DNA of 64,000 nucleotides from Anodontia alba (lineage: Eukaryota; Mollusca; Bivalvia; Lucinida; Lucinidae): contig OZ024835.1 in assembly GCA_964016985.1 (NCBI GenBank), positions 2,425,501 through 2,489,500 of the forward strand, read 5' to 3'. The notes under the pieces are model-generated. The model had not been told where the DNA came from. It did no database searches and saw only the letters and a program-made list of their open reading frames with translations. The translations under genes and the position numbers were made by a program. This document shows, piece after piece, positions 43,162-53,319 of this stretch; position 1 is the stretch's first letter; each line of letters begins with the position of its first letter.

Positions 43162-43459
43162 CATTACGAAAACACGCCTATTCAAATATATTGAAAAAAA
43201 ATCACCACCAAAAACTGAAAGTTTTCAGATAAAAATTCTGATATTTTTCATATTTCTGCTCAAAAGCATAGATTGTGGGTACTCGTTAGAACCACAACAC
43301 AAAACATAGCTTGTGGGTACTCGTTAGAACCGCCAACTGAGTACCCACAATCTATGCTTTTGAACAGAAATAAGAAAAATAATTTATACACCTGTAAACC
43401 CGAGTTTTACTATATAAAAGCGGGGTTTAAGGTAACTATGTAGGTATGTTTTCGTGATG
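43162..43459 (-). mobile_element. P1 MITE, copy 17 (rearranged core)
   Basis: The left half-site occurs twice in direct order: GCATAGATTGTGGGTACTCG TTAGAACCAC, then ACATAGCTTGTGGGTACTCG. The right arm starts at ACTGAGTACCCACAATC. Confidence 0.88.
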
Positions 43460-43659
43460 ACTGGTTTAAAACACCTGCAATGTATAAACCTCTGTATACT
43501 CTTATTTTCACTATATAGTATGGTATAGAATGGGAGAACATTGGGGTACATATCACATAGATTTGTTTAACTATTAATACATTACTATGTATAGTATATA
43601 GACTCAATAAACATATATCAAGAGTATTTTATACAACAAAAATATTAGTACTACATTGT

Positions 43660-43888
43660 ATTTAAGGGAACGAGTAACGCTTGGTAGATTTTCCGCCAAT
43701 TTTACAAGTGATACAATTGTTTTTTTTTGGCTTTCTGCTTGCTTACTTGCACAGCAGGCATCTTCCGGTAAGGAGTCTACTCTTAAAGGAAAGAATTTGC
43801 TCACTGAGCAAATTCTTTTCTCTAAGGTACGGATATCTCGAAGTGTTTCAGTGAGCCCTTGGAATTCGAGATAACGAGAGTCGACTGT
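43660..43888. mobile_element. P7/P3 chimeric element
   Basis: 43660-43825 is P7 (core GAAAGAATTTGCTCACTGAG CAAATTC). At 43826 it passes without a gap into a P3 right end, TACGGATATCTCGAAGTGTT through GAGTCGACTG then TA. No P3 left end is present. Confidence 0.6.
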
Positions 43889-44499
43889 ATTTTCAGATCA
43901 GTGATGTCATCTTATTGGGAATGAATACATTTTTAGCAAAGGCAACGCTGTCAAAATTCTGATTAGTTCCCTTCTGAACAAAGGTCTTATTTGAGATTAA
44001 AGGATTTGCTCCTCACAGTAGCAAATGCATTCCTTTTAAAGTAAACACTTTTTTTAGAAGTGTCTCGGTGTACAGGAAGGCAAACTGGAAGTCTCATATT
44101 ACCTTCCTTGAAAAATTTAAAAGAATCTACCCATAAAAGGCCACAGTCATAAATAGAAAGGAAGGCAATGATCAGGATTCGATACAATTACCTAACACCT
44201 TCCGTCCAAGAAACCAAAGAGAAAGAAGGACGCACTAAAAGCAACGGACCACAATCAAAACACTACAAGCAGAAAGCCAAAAGGACAGTTTCTTTCCCAA
44301 AAATTAGCCAAACGGCTATCCAAAAATAAAAAAAAATCATCAAGACATACATGCAAAGACATATAATGGCAGAGCAGAAGCCCCGCCTTGGAACCGTCAG
44401 TAAACATTTATTAGGGGCTTAAATCGATTTTCCGAGGCCACAACCCTCGCCCTTAGTTCTGCCGTGGTAAACACAAGACATGTGTTCAGTCCGCGTGAA
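43889..44499. other. Spacer with P7-like and D1-like fragments
   Basis: AAAGGATTTGCTCCTCAC and GCAAATGCATTCCTTTTAAA (43999-44041) resemble a broken P7 core. 44200-44400 reads like inverted D1 text but is weak. No gene. Confidence 0.35.
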
Positions 44500-44740
44500 G
44501 GGTTTCTAATTCATCTCCATGAACATAAAAATCAAACGAATACAGATGTGAAACAACGATGAGGACTCGACAGCAAGAAATAACTGAACTGCTGAAGCAA
44601 AAGAAAACCTACAGTTGGATTCCGGTGGGCCCGACCACAGCCAGAGCATCAGGCACCAAGCGTCTTTAGTACAGCCTTCCAGAGGCACAGAAAGAAGAAG
44701 AGATGAGGAACAAACAATAACAAGACACAACAGCACAGTT
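44500..44740 (-). repeat. D2 dispersed repeat fragment
   Basis: On the minus strand it reads GGGCCCACCGGAATCCAACT, TAGGTTTTCTTTTGCTTCAG and CATCGTTGTTTCACATCTGT, parallel to 22505-22590. Confidence 0.4.
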
Positions 44741-44854
44741 TTAATAATCGACATACAAACACAGAAGAACTGCAACAGAGGGACCGCCTTAGAATGGTCA
44801 ACAGAAACAACTACTGGGTTGTTTAAATTAGTTTTACTTGATCGAAACCTCGCC

Positions 44855-45085
44855 TTTATCTCATCTACGCCAACTTGCCTCTTCTACTTTCATTCTTCGG
44901 ACAGTCCATTTTCAATATAAGGGTTGTCTAGTTAGTTTTTGTTATGGCCATATTTTATAGAAATTCCTGTATCTAATGCAAACAGTGTAGACACTGATCA
45001 GACGCCGCGTACTGTGGTGTCTGATTTTGGGTCTACACTGTTTGCCAATGTAACATTTATGGGACGCTAGGCTTAAATGAGTTAA
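44855..45085. mobile_element. P5 MITE, copy 3
   Basis: Left end is diverged; hairpin 44977-45045 with arms GCAAACAGTGTAGACACTGA and GGGTCTACACTGTTTGC; right end GGGACGCTAGGCTTAAATGA. Confidence 0.65.
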
Positions 45086-45146
45086 TTCTGATGCAGCTTA
45101 AAGTTACAAATATGTGTTCGTCCTCTTCCTCATCACTTGAAAATTT

Positions 45147-45460
45147 GACCGGCACAGTGGCTCAGTGGTAGAGTTTGTGATCGGGAGGTTGCGTGTTCGA
45201 TCCCCGGCCGGGTCATATCAAATACTTTAAAAATGGTACTAGCTGCTCTTTTGCTTGGCGCTCAGCATTAAGAAGAACTGGTCAGTTCAGTGTCAGTATA
45301 ATGTGACTGGGTGGAATATCATGTCAAAGTGTCTGGGGCGTGATATTTCAGTGAGGCAGCACTCTAAAAATGAGCATTGAGCTCCCTGCCACATCTAGAC
45401 ACCGTCGCGATATGACTGAAAGATTGTTGAAAGCGACGTTAAGAATCAAACAAACAAAAC
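45147..45460 (+). mobile_element. tRNA-derived SINE with target duplication
   Basis: Head GACCGGCACAGTGGCTCAGT GGTAGAG ... GTGTTCGATCCCCGGCCGGG has pol III A and B boxes. The body includes GGGGCGTGATATTTCAGTGA, and the tail is GCGACGTTAAGAATCAAACA AACAAAAC. TTGAAAATTT at 45137-45146 and TTGAACATTT at 45461-45470 form a 10-bp target duplication with one mismatch. Structure and tail fit known molluscan tRNA-SINEs. Confidence 0.9.
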
Positions 45461-45689
45461 TTGAACATTTGAGTAGAACAAATACTTCAAAAATATTATT
45501 ATAGAATACGTCCAGAAATAGCCACAATCACAGAACATAGTATACCAGTGCAGCGGCTACAATGAAACACATTGGCAATCTGAAGATAGCGGAAAATGTA
45601 CCAAATATGTCCGTTCATCTTAAAGCTTGATTATGACGAGGTCAAACATTGTGAAATAGACAAGTAGTGAAACAGTGTCTGTTAACCTT

Positions 45690-45985
45690 CATCACCCTCT
45701 GGGCTAATTCAGCAGACGTCAAAGTGACAAGATTTTTTTCTTATTTATCCCAGAAAATAGGCTTTGACATTTTATGCAAATTGTCTCCTAACAAATTGAC
45801 AAGTTTTTTCTGATTTATCCTAGAAAATAGGCTTTGATATTTTATGCAAATTAGCAATTTGCATGAAATGTCAGTCGATTTTCTGGGAGGTAGGGGGGTG
45901 GGGGGAGGGGGGGGGGAGGAAAAAAAAAGCACTTCAAATTGTCGTCTGTTGCTGAAATTTTAACCCAACATGGAAAGCGTTAACC
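45690..45985. mobile_element. P4 MITE, copy 7 (internal duplication, G-rich insert)
   Basis: The block CCCAGAAAATAGGCTTTGAC ...ATGCAAATT occurs twice (45750-45785 and 45820-45852). A G-rich run (45896-45915) and an A run interrupt the right arm. Ends with ACCCAACATGGAAAGCGTTA. Confidence 0.7.
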
Positions 45986-46116
45986 TCATCCCAATTTCAG
46001 TGATGACTTACATACCGAAATTCGTAATACATTTGCTCGTCATTTTTCTGGAGTTGTGATTAATTACTGGCAGAAAATCTTGTCATTTAACCACGTCTAT
46101 TGGAGCCGTAACGTGC

Positions 46117-46328
46117 GAAAATGTACCCAATGACGTGTGTGACTTGCGACGGTCCAGATCAGCCTGTATATCTACGCAGTCTGACCAGATTCTTCGCTGG
46201 GCGCTCTGTGTCTAGTAATTGATCCAATTATTCCTTAAACACACTACGAAGATCCTGATCCGACTGTGCGGATGTGCATTTTGATCTGAGTCTTCGCTGG
46301 GTGCACAATTCAAAAATGCACATTTTAC
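46117..46328. mobile_element. P6 MITE, copy 5
   Basis: AAAATGTACCCAATGACGTG at the left, inverse AATGCACATTTT at the right. Hairpin blocks are diverged (ATCTACGCAGTCTGACCAGA). Confidence 0.65.
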
Positions 46329-46791
46329 TAGATACCATGAGGCTCATTAACGTTCGATTCGTGTTGATTCTCGTTAAAATTATTCAATAAAACAAAAATC
46401 CTGCTTAGGGTGTCCCATTCTTGTTTAGCAACAAAATATGGACTTTACTTCGGGATTTGAAAGCTATATTCGTATGCGAACACTGTTTATCTGCCGTTCC
46501 TCTTGTGTCTGGATGTAGCATAGGAACAAGCACTTAGACGGGCTCCAGTACCTAGCGAATAAATGTATTATTTTGTTTTATAATTCATATTAATATAGCC
46601 ACTAAAGTAAAACCAAGTCGTTATTAAAATGCTCAGATTATGAAACACTGGTCACTAGTAATCTTAACATGTTACTATGCGCTTTGTTTTATTTTAGTGT
46701 ATATATCAAAACGGATTATAAACCTTGATATATTTAGTCGCTAGGGACGGAAGCGAGTTTAACAAGAACTGTGCTCTGATTTATTGTACGA
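46329..46791. other. 3' flank of the GPCR gene
   Basis: No other gene. On the minus strand AATAAA lies at 46780-46785, 7 bp after the GPCR stop; this is unusually close for a poly(A) signal and may be chance. Confidence 0.3.
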
Positions 46792-48048
46792 TCACCCATC
46801 TTCTATTACTGTTGTCATTTTTCTATTAACATGACTCTGATCATTGGCAAACTCGCCGCCTAATTTTCTAGACTGACTCGTGGACGATGTGGTTAAAGTA
46901 GTTCCGGTTGTACTAGAAGATTTTCTGTTGAACGTATTTGCTAGTGACCTCATTGTATTACTCCGCAGAACTCTGTTCCAATTACAAAATAACTTTTTAA
47001 ATGTTCTTCTAAACTTGCTGCTGAAGTAGGAATAAAGTAAAAAATTAACAGAAGAATTAACTTGAACTAGTAGATTGCATATATTTCCTGCAATTCTAAA
47101 AGAATCCGCGGGGTGGGGAATTCCTTTAGATTTTAGATAGGATTTGTAAATCAGAAGTACCGCTTGTGGAAGCTGACACAGCATAAATATCAAAACAATA
47201 GTAATCAGCATAGTTGTAACTTTTTGTTGTTCTGAATTCTGTTTCTGGTTTTCTCCAAGTACTCTGGTATTGGCCATCAGTTTTCTCTTTTTGTTTGCTT
47301 TCCAAACGGATCTTATCAATAAACTGTTAAATATTGACAATAAAAACAGTGGCATGAACGTAAACAGTGTCACATACCACCAGTAATATCCTATTTGGTA
47401 GCTCTTCGTCTCAGCAAATTGTGTATACCTACACTCGTATCGCATCTCGGAAAATTCCGTGCTACTCCGTATTATTTTCATTTCAAATATTTCTGGGACA
47501 GTGTTCACAATACAAACTATGAACGTTATCAAAGCTGCTATCTTTGCTTTACCAACTGTACACCACGCCTTTCCCTTCATAGGATGACACACTCCTATAT
47601 ATCTCTCTAGTGTAAAAGACACCGTTAACCATACAGCCGTGTTTCCGAAGAGATCCGAGGCTACACGACCATACGGAATATAATAGAATGCAAGCGCGCT
47701 TTGTTGCTGATTTGAACAATGAAGAAATGATAGAGTTAGACTGAACAGTAAATACATGGAGTCACAACAAGCTAGAGCCATTAGATAGATATTGGTTGAT
47801 GATCTCATGTTGGGATTTCTCAGTACAACTATATTGAATATATTTCCAAGAATTCCCCAGGAGACTACAATAGGGACCATGTATCTCTGGACAACTATCC
47901 GAGTTAAATGCAGTTCCTCTGACGTTAGGACGGTGATGAGATAGTTCGTACTGTTCTTTGCCGAGGAGAATACAGAAATGTTGTTAGATCGGTTGTACAT
48001 ATTGTCTGCTAACCACGTGGTGGTATCGTGATGAATACCATACGCCAT
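46792..48048 (-). CDS. Class A G-protein-coupled receptor, FMRFamide/peptide-receptor-like, intronless
   Basis: 418 codons from ATG to TGA with seven hydrophobic segments. Sequons N19, N23 and N32 lie in the extracellular N-terminus. N69 (GNIFN, TM1), D96 (LACCD, TM2), E148-R149-Y150 (DRY equivalent, TM3), P233 (TM5), F289-x-x-C292-Q-L-P295 (TM6) and N336-F-L-L-Y340 in place of NPxxY (TM7) fit the FMRFamide/GPCR139-like group of invertebrate peptide receptors. The cytoplasmic tail is Ser/Thr-rich (SSSTTGTTLTTSSTS). The TM3 position that usually bears the disulfide cysteine (about residue 124) is not Cys; C206 in extracellular loop 2 may pair with C111 instead. It would act at the plasma membrane through G proteins; the ligand cannot be read from sequence. 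No intron or frameshift is needed. Confidence 0.9.
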   Translation of the reverse strand: MAYGIHHDTTTWLADNMYNRSNNISVFSSAKNSTNYLITVLTSEELHLTRIVVQRYMVPIVVSWGILGNIFNIVVLRNPNMRSSTNIYLMALACCDSMYLLFSLTLSFLHCSNQQQSALAFYYIPYGRVASDLFGNTAVWLTVSFTLERYIGVCHPMKGKAWCTVGKAKIAALITFIVCIVNTVPEIFEMKIIRSSTEFSEMRYECRYTQFAETKSYQIGYYWWYVTLFTFMPLFLLSIFNSLLIRSVWKANKKRKLMANTRVLGENQKQNSEQQKVTTMLITIVLIFMLCQLPQAVLLIYKSYLKSKGIPHPADSFRIAGNICNLLVQVNSSVNFLLYSYFSSKFRRTFKKLFCNWNRVLRSNTMRSLANTFNRKSSSTTGTTLTTSSTSQSRKLGGEFANDQSHVNRKMTTVIEDG

Positions 48049-48084
48049 TGGTGCAAAAAAACAAAAAACACAAGTCTATTTGAT

Positions 48085-48690
48085 TTCCTTTTTACTAAAG
48101 CGTGTCCTGGTGTCCTTTTCTACAGCATTCTCTGATTTCCCTTCTTCAGCATTTACTGATTTCCTTTTTCTACAACATTCATGACGTTCCTTTTCTACAG
48201 CATTTACTGGTTTCTTTTTGTACAGCGTTCATTTTTTCCCTTTTCTACAACATTCAATAGTTTCTTTTTCTACAGCATTTAATAGCTTCCTTTTCTTCAC
48301 CGTTTACTTGTTGCCTTTTCTACAGTTTCCACTTATTTCCTTTTTTACAGCATCTGATCTCCTAGTATATGGCATTCACTGATTTTCCTGTTCAGCAGCG
48401 TTTACTGATTTTTTTTTTTACTTTTCTATAGCACCTATTAAGTTTTCTTTTCTACAGTATTTATTAGTTTTCTTTTCTACAGTGTTTACTGGTTTCCATT
48501 TCTACAGTATTCACTACTTTCCTTTTCTAAATGTTGCACTAGTTTCCTTTTCTACAGATTGCACCGGTTTCCTTTTCTGTAGCATTTATTGGTTTCCTTT
48601 TCAACAGCATTTACTAGTTTACTTTTCTTTAGCAATAGCTGGTTTCATTTTCAATAATGTATACTGGTTTCCTTTTCTGCAGCATTCACA
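48085..48690 (+). repeat. Degenerate 27-28-bp minisatellite of splice-acceptor-like units
   Basis: Units resemble TTTCCTTTTCTACAGCATTT ACTGG. About 20 units, each a pyrimidine tract ending CTACAG or similar. It lies immediately upstream of the GPCR start (that gene is on the other strand). Confidence 0.8.
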
Positions 48691-49233
48691 GGATATCAAG
48701 GTTAATCACCCGCTCGCGTTGTATCATCACCAGACACATTAAAACGTCTGAGCATGTTAATTTAACTCTTGAGAATGTTAGCACAGTTATTCCCGAAATA
48801 TTTCTCTGTGAACGACACTCCTTTTAGATGTTGCATTATTTTTCAAGTCGCTGATTTTGAAATATTTGATTGTTATTTCCTGGTTTCAAAATTGCCTTGT
48901 CAGAAATGCCATGTATCCAAAATGATCTCAGAGGAATCAATATTGTGTTAACGCATTGTTAGTTAAACTCTATCAGGGTGATTTCGAAAATACAAACACT
49001 GTCTTTATCATAAATCGTTGTTTTTCTGGGCTTTCTTAATATACAGAAATGCTCCTTCATAATGATGAATTTCTTTGTTCAGGTAAATCCAACATACACC
49101 GAGCAAAACTGAATTCATTTCACCGTGTCGAACAAGATATATTCTGTATAGGTTGTCGCATTCAACTATTTTACCATCTTCATACATACCTGTAATATAA
49201 AATAATGTTTGCAGTGCTATTGGTATATATTGT
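48691..49233. other. Intergenic, nothing recognised
   Basis: Short frames only, none with a domain. Confidence 0.3.
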
Positions 49234-49315
49234 CCCATGTTGGCATATCAAAGGACGCGAGCGTGCTCGCGTCCTTTGATATGCCAACACGGGGCAATAT
49301 TCACCAATATTAGTG
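49234..49315. repeat. Perfect palindrome with 25-bp arms
   Basis: TGTTGGCATATCAAAGGACG CGAGC at 49238, a GT spacer, and the exact inverse to about 49290, followed by CAATATTCACCAATATTA. The same right-hand text, diverged, is at 20235-20280. Confidence 0.85.
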
Positions 49316-49825
49316 CAATAACGTTTTTATTATATAGCCATAAATATTTAGATTCATTTTCAGCAGTTTCTGGCCTCAAAATAGGCATTTTATTATTCAA
49401 ACTTTAAAGCCTGCACAAATGCGTAACACATTCTATCGAGAGGCATCCAAGTAAGCGTACAATATCACGTAATCAGGTCGATTTCCGGGTGATATCTGCA
49501 TGCTTGCTCCTAGGACTTTATCGCACATTTTAATGATTCAATATGTATAGACATATAATAAATTAATTTGCAATCCGTATAGGATGTCGCATTCGCATGT
49601 TCGATGTATCTTCCAGTATTGGTAGAAATATAATCTTGTCCGGTGACCTGTGATTTCTGGATTCAATACCGAAAGCATCTGGTCGACGGACAAGGTTACA
49701 TTTTGATCTACACATATTGTAACATAACAATTTGTGATTGTAAGGTAATTTTAATCGTGCAGTTTTGATGGTAGGTATATTCTAAAACATTTGTGTATTC
49801 CTTGGAAAAGAGGGACTGACATTCT
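49316..49825. other. Intergenic, nothing recognised
   Basis: No supported feature. Confidence 0.3.
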
Positions 49826-49931
49826 TTGCATAGTATCTACTAAGGAGACAATTTGCATGAATTTTCTAACCTTATTTTCTGAAAAAAAACAAAAAAAAAA
49901 AAATAAACAAAAAAAAAAAAAAAAACATATA
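49826..49931. mobile_element. P4 fragment and A-rich run
   Basis: TAAGGAGACAATTTGCATGA is the P4 core right arm; TTATTTTCTGAAAAAAAAC follows, then an A run to 49925. Confidence 0.55.
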
Positions 49932-50327
49932 CAGTCGACTCTCGTTATCTCGACGTCCAAGTGCCTTTCTGAAATACTTCGAGATATCCATACCTCGACA
50001 TATCAGATTTGATGAATAGCGGAACTGAAGTTAAATCGAAAAACCAAATTTCACAAATGAATATGTTCAGATCCTTATGCCAGATTCTTATTTGTATGTT
50101 GTAAAATGGTGTAAATGTATACTAGCTTGAAATAAAATACTGTTTAAACCAAATGAATATGTAATGATCCCTGAAGATAGAGATATATTGAAAATATTGT
50201 GGAAAAGAGGAGAATTGCTCCTTAGGAGTAATTTCTCCTCTTTTCCAAAATATTTTGTTACCAGAATTTCACTTCGAGATGAGCGGTTATTCGAGATAAG
50301 CAAAGTCGAGATAATGAGAATCGACTG
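49932..50327. mobile_element. P3 pogo-like MITE, copy 6 (with internal extra segment)
   Basis: Both ends present, TA at the left. The left arm contains a duplicated stretch (CACAAATGAATATG at about 50052 and ACCAAATGAATATG at about 50148) separated by about 80 bp not seen in other copies. Confidence 0.82.
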
Positions 50328-50409
50328 TGTTTGTCTTCTACTGAATTTGCCCAGCGAGCCCTAAAGTTTAATTTTACAACTCGGATATAAACTGTATCAT
50401 AGCATCGTC

Positions 50410-50708
50410 CATTACGAAAAAAACGCCTATTCAAATGTATAAAAAATTTCATCTCCAGAAACTGAATATTTTCAGATAAAAAAAAAAAAACAAAAAAAAA
50501 AAAACTCTTGATATTTTTCATATTTCTGCTAAATACATAGATTGTGGATACTCGTTAGAACCACCCTGCCGAGGCAATTCTAACGATTACTCATAATGTA
50601 TGTTTTCGAGCAAACTAGAAAAATAATGTATACCTTTGTAAACCCCAGTTTTACTATATAAAAGTGAAGTTTAAGGGGTCAAAATTATATAGGCCATTTT
50701 TCGTGATG
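50410..50708 (-). mobile_element. P1 MITE, copy 18
   Basis: An A-rich expansion (AAAAAAAAAAAACAAAAAAA) sits in arm B. The palindrome is diverged, with CACCCTGCCGAGGCAATTC at the tip. Confidence 0.88.
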
Positions 50709-50769
50709 TCTGCAGTTTTTGTTGTAGGGCACTTAAGAGAATGTATTCACTTTCAGAGAAGACAACTAT

Positions 50770-50975
50770 CAAACTTGTTTGCCATCTTTCGGAAAGGAAT
50801 CTACCGTAAAAAGAAAGAATTTGCTACACGTTGGAGCAAATTCTTTCCTTTTAGGGTATACCCCCTTCAGTCTTTCCTTTTAGGATATACCCCTTTTCAG
50901 AAGAGGCTTGGAGTGCTGAAAAGGAAACAAGAAGCCAGAAAAGTTATCGCCCTTGTTAAAATGACAGAAAATGTA
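50770..50975. mobile_element. P7 element
   Basis: Core AAAGAAAGAATTTGCTACAC then GGAGCAAATTCTTTCCTTTT. A 27-bp block (CTTTCCTTTTAGGGTATACC) is duplicated at 50873-50893. The right side GAAGCCAGAAAAGTTATC matches the inverse of 43660-43735. Confidence 0.5.
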
Positions 50976-51275
50976 CGAAATATATCAGTTCCTCTTAATA
51001 TGCTTTAGAATTTCTGTTCATGTTATTATGTCTTTGTCTATCAAACTGAAATTTTATATTTCATCCCAGGCAGCCTGTCGCTCTGCGTGGGATGACTTTT
51101 TGGATTCTTTGTTTTCTATCATAATTTATCTTTTCATTTTTGAACTGCGTAATGCACAGTTCTATTGATAATGCAGCCAACCAGTTTTCCTAAAGTTTTA
51201 TTTATAATTATGACACACGCTGGTTTGTATATCATTTGAATCAGTCAAAATGCAATCGTGTTAGCTGTAGCCTGA
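50976..51275. other. Spacer, nothing recognised
   Basis: A short hairpin-like GGCAGCCTGTCGCTCTGCG near 51070; no gene. Confidence 0.3.
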
Positions 51276-51484
51276 AAAAAGGTACCTTCTGACATGTGCG
51301 TCCAACGTAGACTCGGATCAGCCTGCGCATCCGCGCAGTCTGATCAGAGTCAACGTTGTCCGCATGAAGAAACTTTGCATACTTGGCTATCCAAAAAGCG
51401 CCCAGTGAAGATTCTGATCAGACTGCGCGAATGCGCAGTCTGATCTGAACCATCACTGGGCGCACATGTCCAAAGGTACATTTA
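51276..51484. mobile_element. P6 MITE, copy 6
   Basis: A clean copy: GGTACCTTCTGACATGTGCG to CGCACATGTCCAAAGGTACA, both GC-rich hairpins intact. Confidence 0.82.
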
Positions 51485-52040
51485 CTGACGTTTTGGCCCA
51501 TATTGTGAGCAATGTAACCATAGTGTGGGCTTGATGAATGCGTAATCTTGTTGATAATGTATAATTGACTAGCCAACATTTCACTTTGTGGAAAATCATT
51601 TTATTTCATAGCATGATGCCGCATTACGCATAATTGAAGAAAATAAACCATTTTTGAACAGCACATATTTAAATGCGACTGCAATGGCATGCCCAGTTAA
51701 TCGACGTCAGCGTTTTTACTCTTTTAAAATTTACATGGCACACTATTCTGGACGAACTGCGCATGTCGGATACGCCTTATAGCCATTTTTGTTGATTCAA
51801 TCCAGAAAGAAAATATTTCATAGTTGTAAGCTTTTCATCTGATATTTTCCTTCAGTCTCCCCAAAGTTATTCTGATATAAGAGTTCGCAACAACGATAGC
51901 GAAAACAAATGTTGATATATCCTATCAGTGCCTTCAAATGTTCATATGTAAGAACACTTTACTATCAGCGCTCGTTAAAGTTTTTATGCCTATATGTGAC
52001 AATGTTGTTTTGTGTAAGGATGTTTTGTGTTTGTAATATA
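51485..52040. other. Intergenic, nothing recognised
   Basis: No supported feature. Confidence 0.3.
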
Positions 52041-52370
52041 CAGTCGACTCTCGTTATCTCGAACTCGCTTATCTCGAATAACCGCTTATCTCGAAGTGAA
52101 AATCTGATCCCTGTTTTAACACAGAGATCTACCAACAGGCAACAAAATATTGTGGAAAAGAGGAGAAATTGCTCCTTAGCAATTTCTCCTCTTTTCCACA
52201 ATATTTTCAATATATCTTTAACTTAGGAGTCAAATTACATATTCATTCTGTTAAAGGTGGTTGTTCGATTAATTGTTTTCCTCAGTTCCGCAAATCTGGT
52301 ATGTCGAAGTACGGATATCTCGAAGTGTTTCAAAGAGTCCCTTGGATTTCGAGATAACGAGAGTCAACTG
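52041..52370. mobile_element. P3 pogo-like MITE, copy 7
   Basis: Clean copy flanked by TATA on both sides: CAGTCGACTCTCGTTATCTC to GAGAGTCAACTG. Hairpin tip GCTCCTTAGC. Confidence 0.92.
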
Positions 52371-52466
52371 TATATAATTTATAATAACGGCCAAGGCACT
52401 GGCAACCCGTGTCCAGTGAATTTACCGTAAAAGATACAGGTATTTCTTATGGTGCAGCATATGCCC

Positions 52467-52602
52467 TTAACCCTTGTCTTGCTGCATAATTAAGATGCCA
52501 CACCCTTTTCAAATTTTCAGCCAATCAGATTACTTGATCCAGATTGTTGATATAAATTAACATACTGAATGGCAAACAGTGTAGATCCAGATCAGTTGGC
52601 CA
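52467..52602. mobile_element. Partial TTAACCCTTGTC element
   Basis: TTAACCCTTGTCTTGCTGCA and GGCAAACAGTGTAGATCCAG match the inverse of the right part of 5546-5746. It stops at GATCAGTTGGCCATC, the hairpin tip, where another palindrome starts. Confidence 0.65.
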
Positions 52603-52690
52603 TCAAAAGCGTTTCTAATTAATGAGTACTCACAACACATTTGAAATGTATTGTGAGTACTCATTGATTAGAAACGCATCGAATGGCTAC
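52603..52690. repeat. Inside-out palindrome related to the P1/P2 core
   Basis: GCGTTTCTAATTAATGAGTA CTCACAA, a loop CACATTTGAAATGTA, then TTGTGAGTACTCATTGATTA GAAACGC. The half-site TTGTGAGTACTCATT..AGAA matches P1 TTGTGGGTACTCGTTAGAA, but here that end faces the loop and the CGC end faces outward, the reverse of P1/P2. Confidence 0.6.
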
Positions 52691-53121
52691 CTACAACATA
52701 TGAGAATAACTCTGGAACTTTTGTTTTATATACAATGTAAATATAGCGTGCGGAGAGTAACTGCATCCACTTTTTTGGTTTTCCTTTGATATACATATTA
52801 GTTAAATGTATACTTTATGCATGTCATTCACATTCTGACGCTGTTGTCCTCTGGAATAATGTTTTGCCTATATCTCCTTTCAACTATGAAATTAATCACA
52901 GGATCCCCACTTAGCTAAGATAATCTAATAAGCGTTTCTTCGATTTCGGATATTTCCGTAATTTACACGAAGATCGATACGACAATAATTTTTGTGGCGT
53001 GCTTTTTGTTATTAAGTAAACGCTAATTTAAAAGCACATCCTGTCTTCTACTACTCTGTATAGAAGAAGATACGGTAGCAAGATATAAAAGGGAGATGGA
53101 ATGGTCAGTCGGAAAACTACT
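52691..53121. other. Intergenic, nothing recognised
   Basis: No supported feature. Confidence 0.3.
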
Positions 53122-53228
53122 AGGGGTGCGGGGTGCGGGATGCGGGATGCGGGGTGTGGGAGATGTGTGTGTGTGGGGTGGGGGGGGGTAGGGTGGGATG
53201 GGATGGGATGGGGTAGGATGGGGTGCTT
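53122..53228. repeat. G-rich minisatellite (GGGRTGC / GGGATGG units)
   Basis: GGGGTGCGGGATGCGGGATG CGGGG, then GTGTGTGTG, a run of nine G, and GGGATGGGATGGGATGGGGT. Many G-triplets in a row on the plus strand could form G-quadruplexes. Confidence 0.88.
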
Positions 53229-53319
53229 AAACAGGTTTTATTCGCGCGAAACCTCACCCTTAATTCTGATGTAGCTCCAAATTACAAATATGTTCGATCA
53301 GCATAGAGGTCCTTTATCC

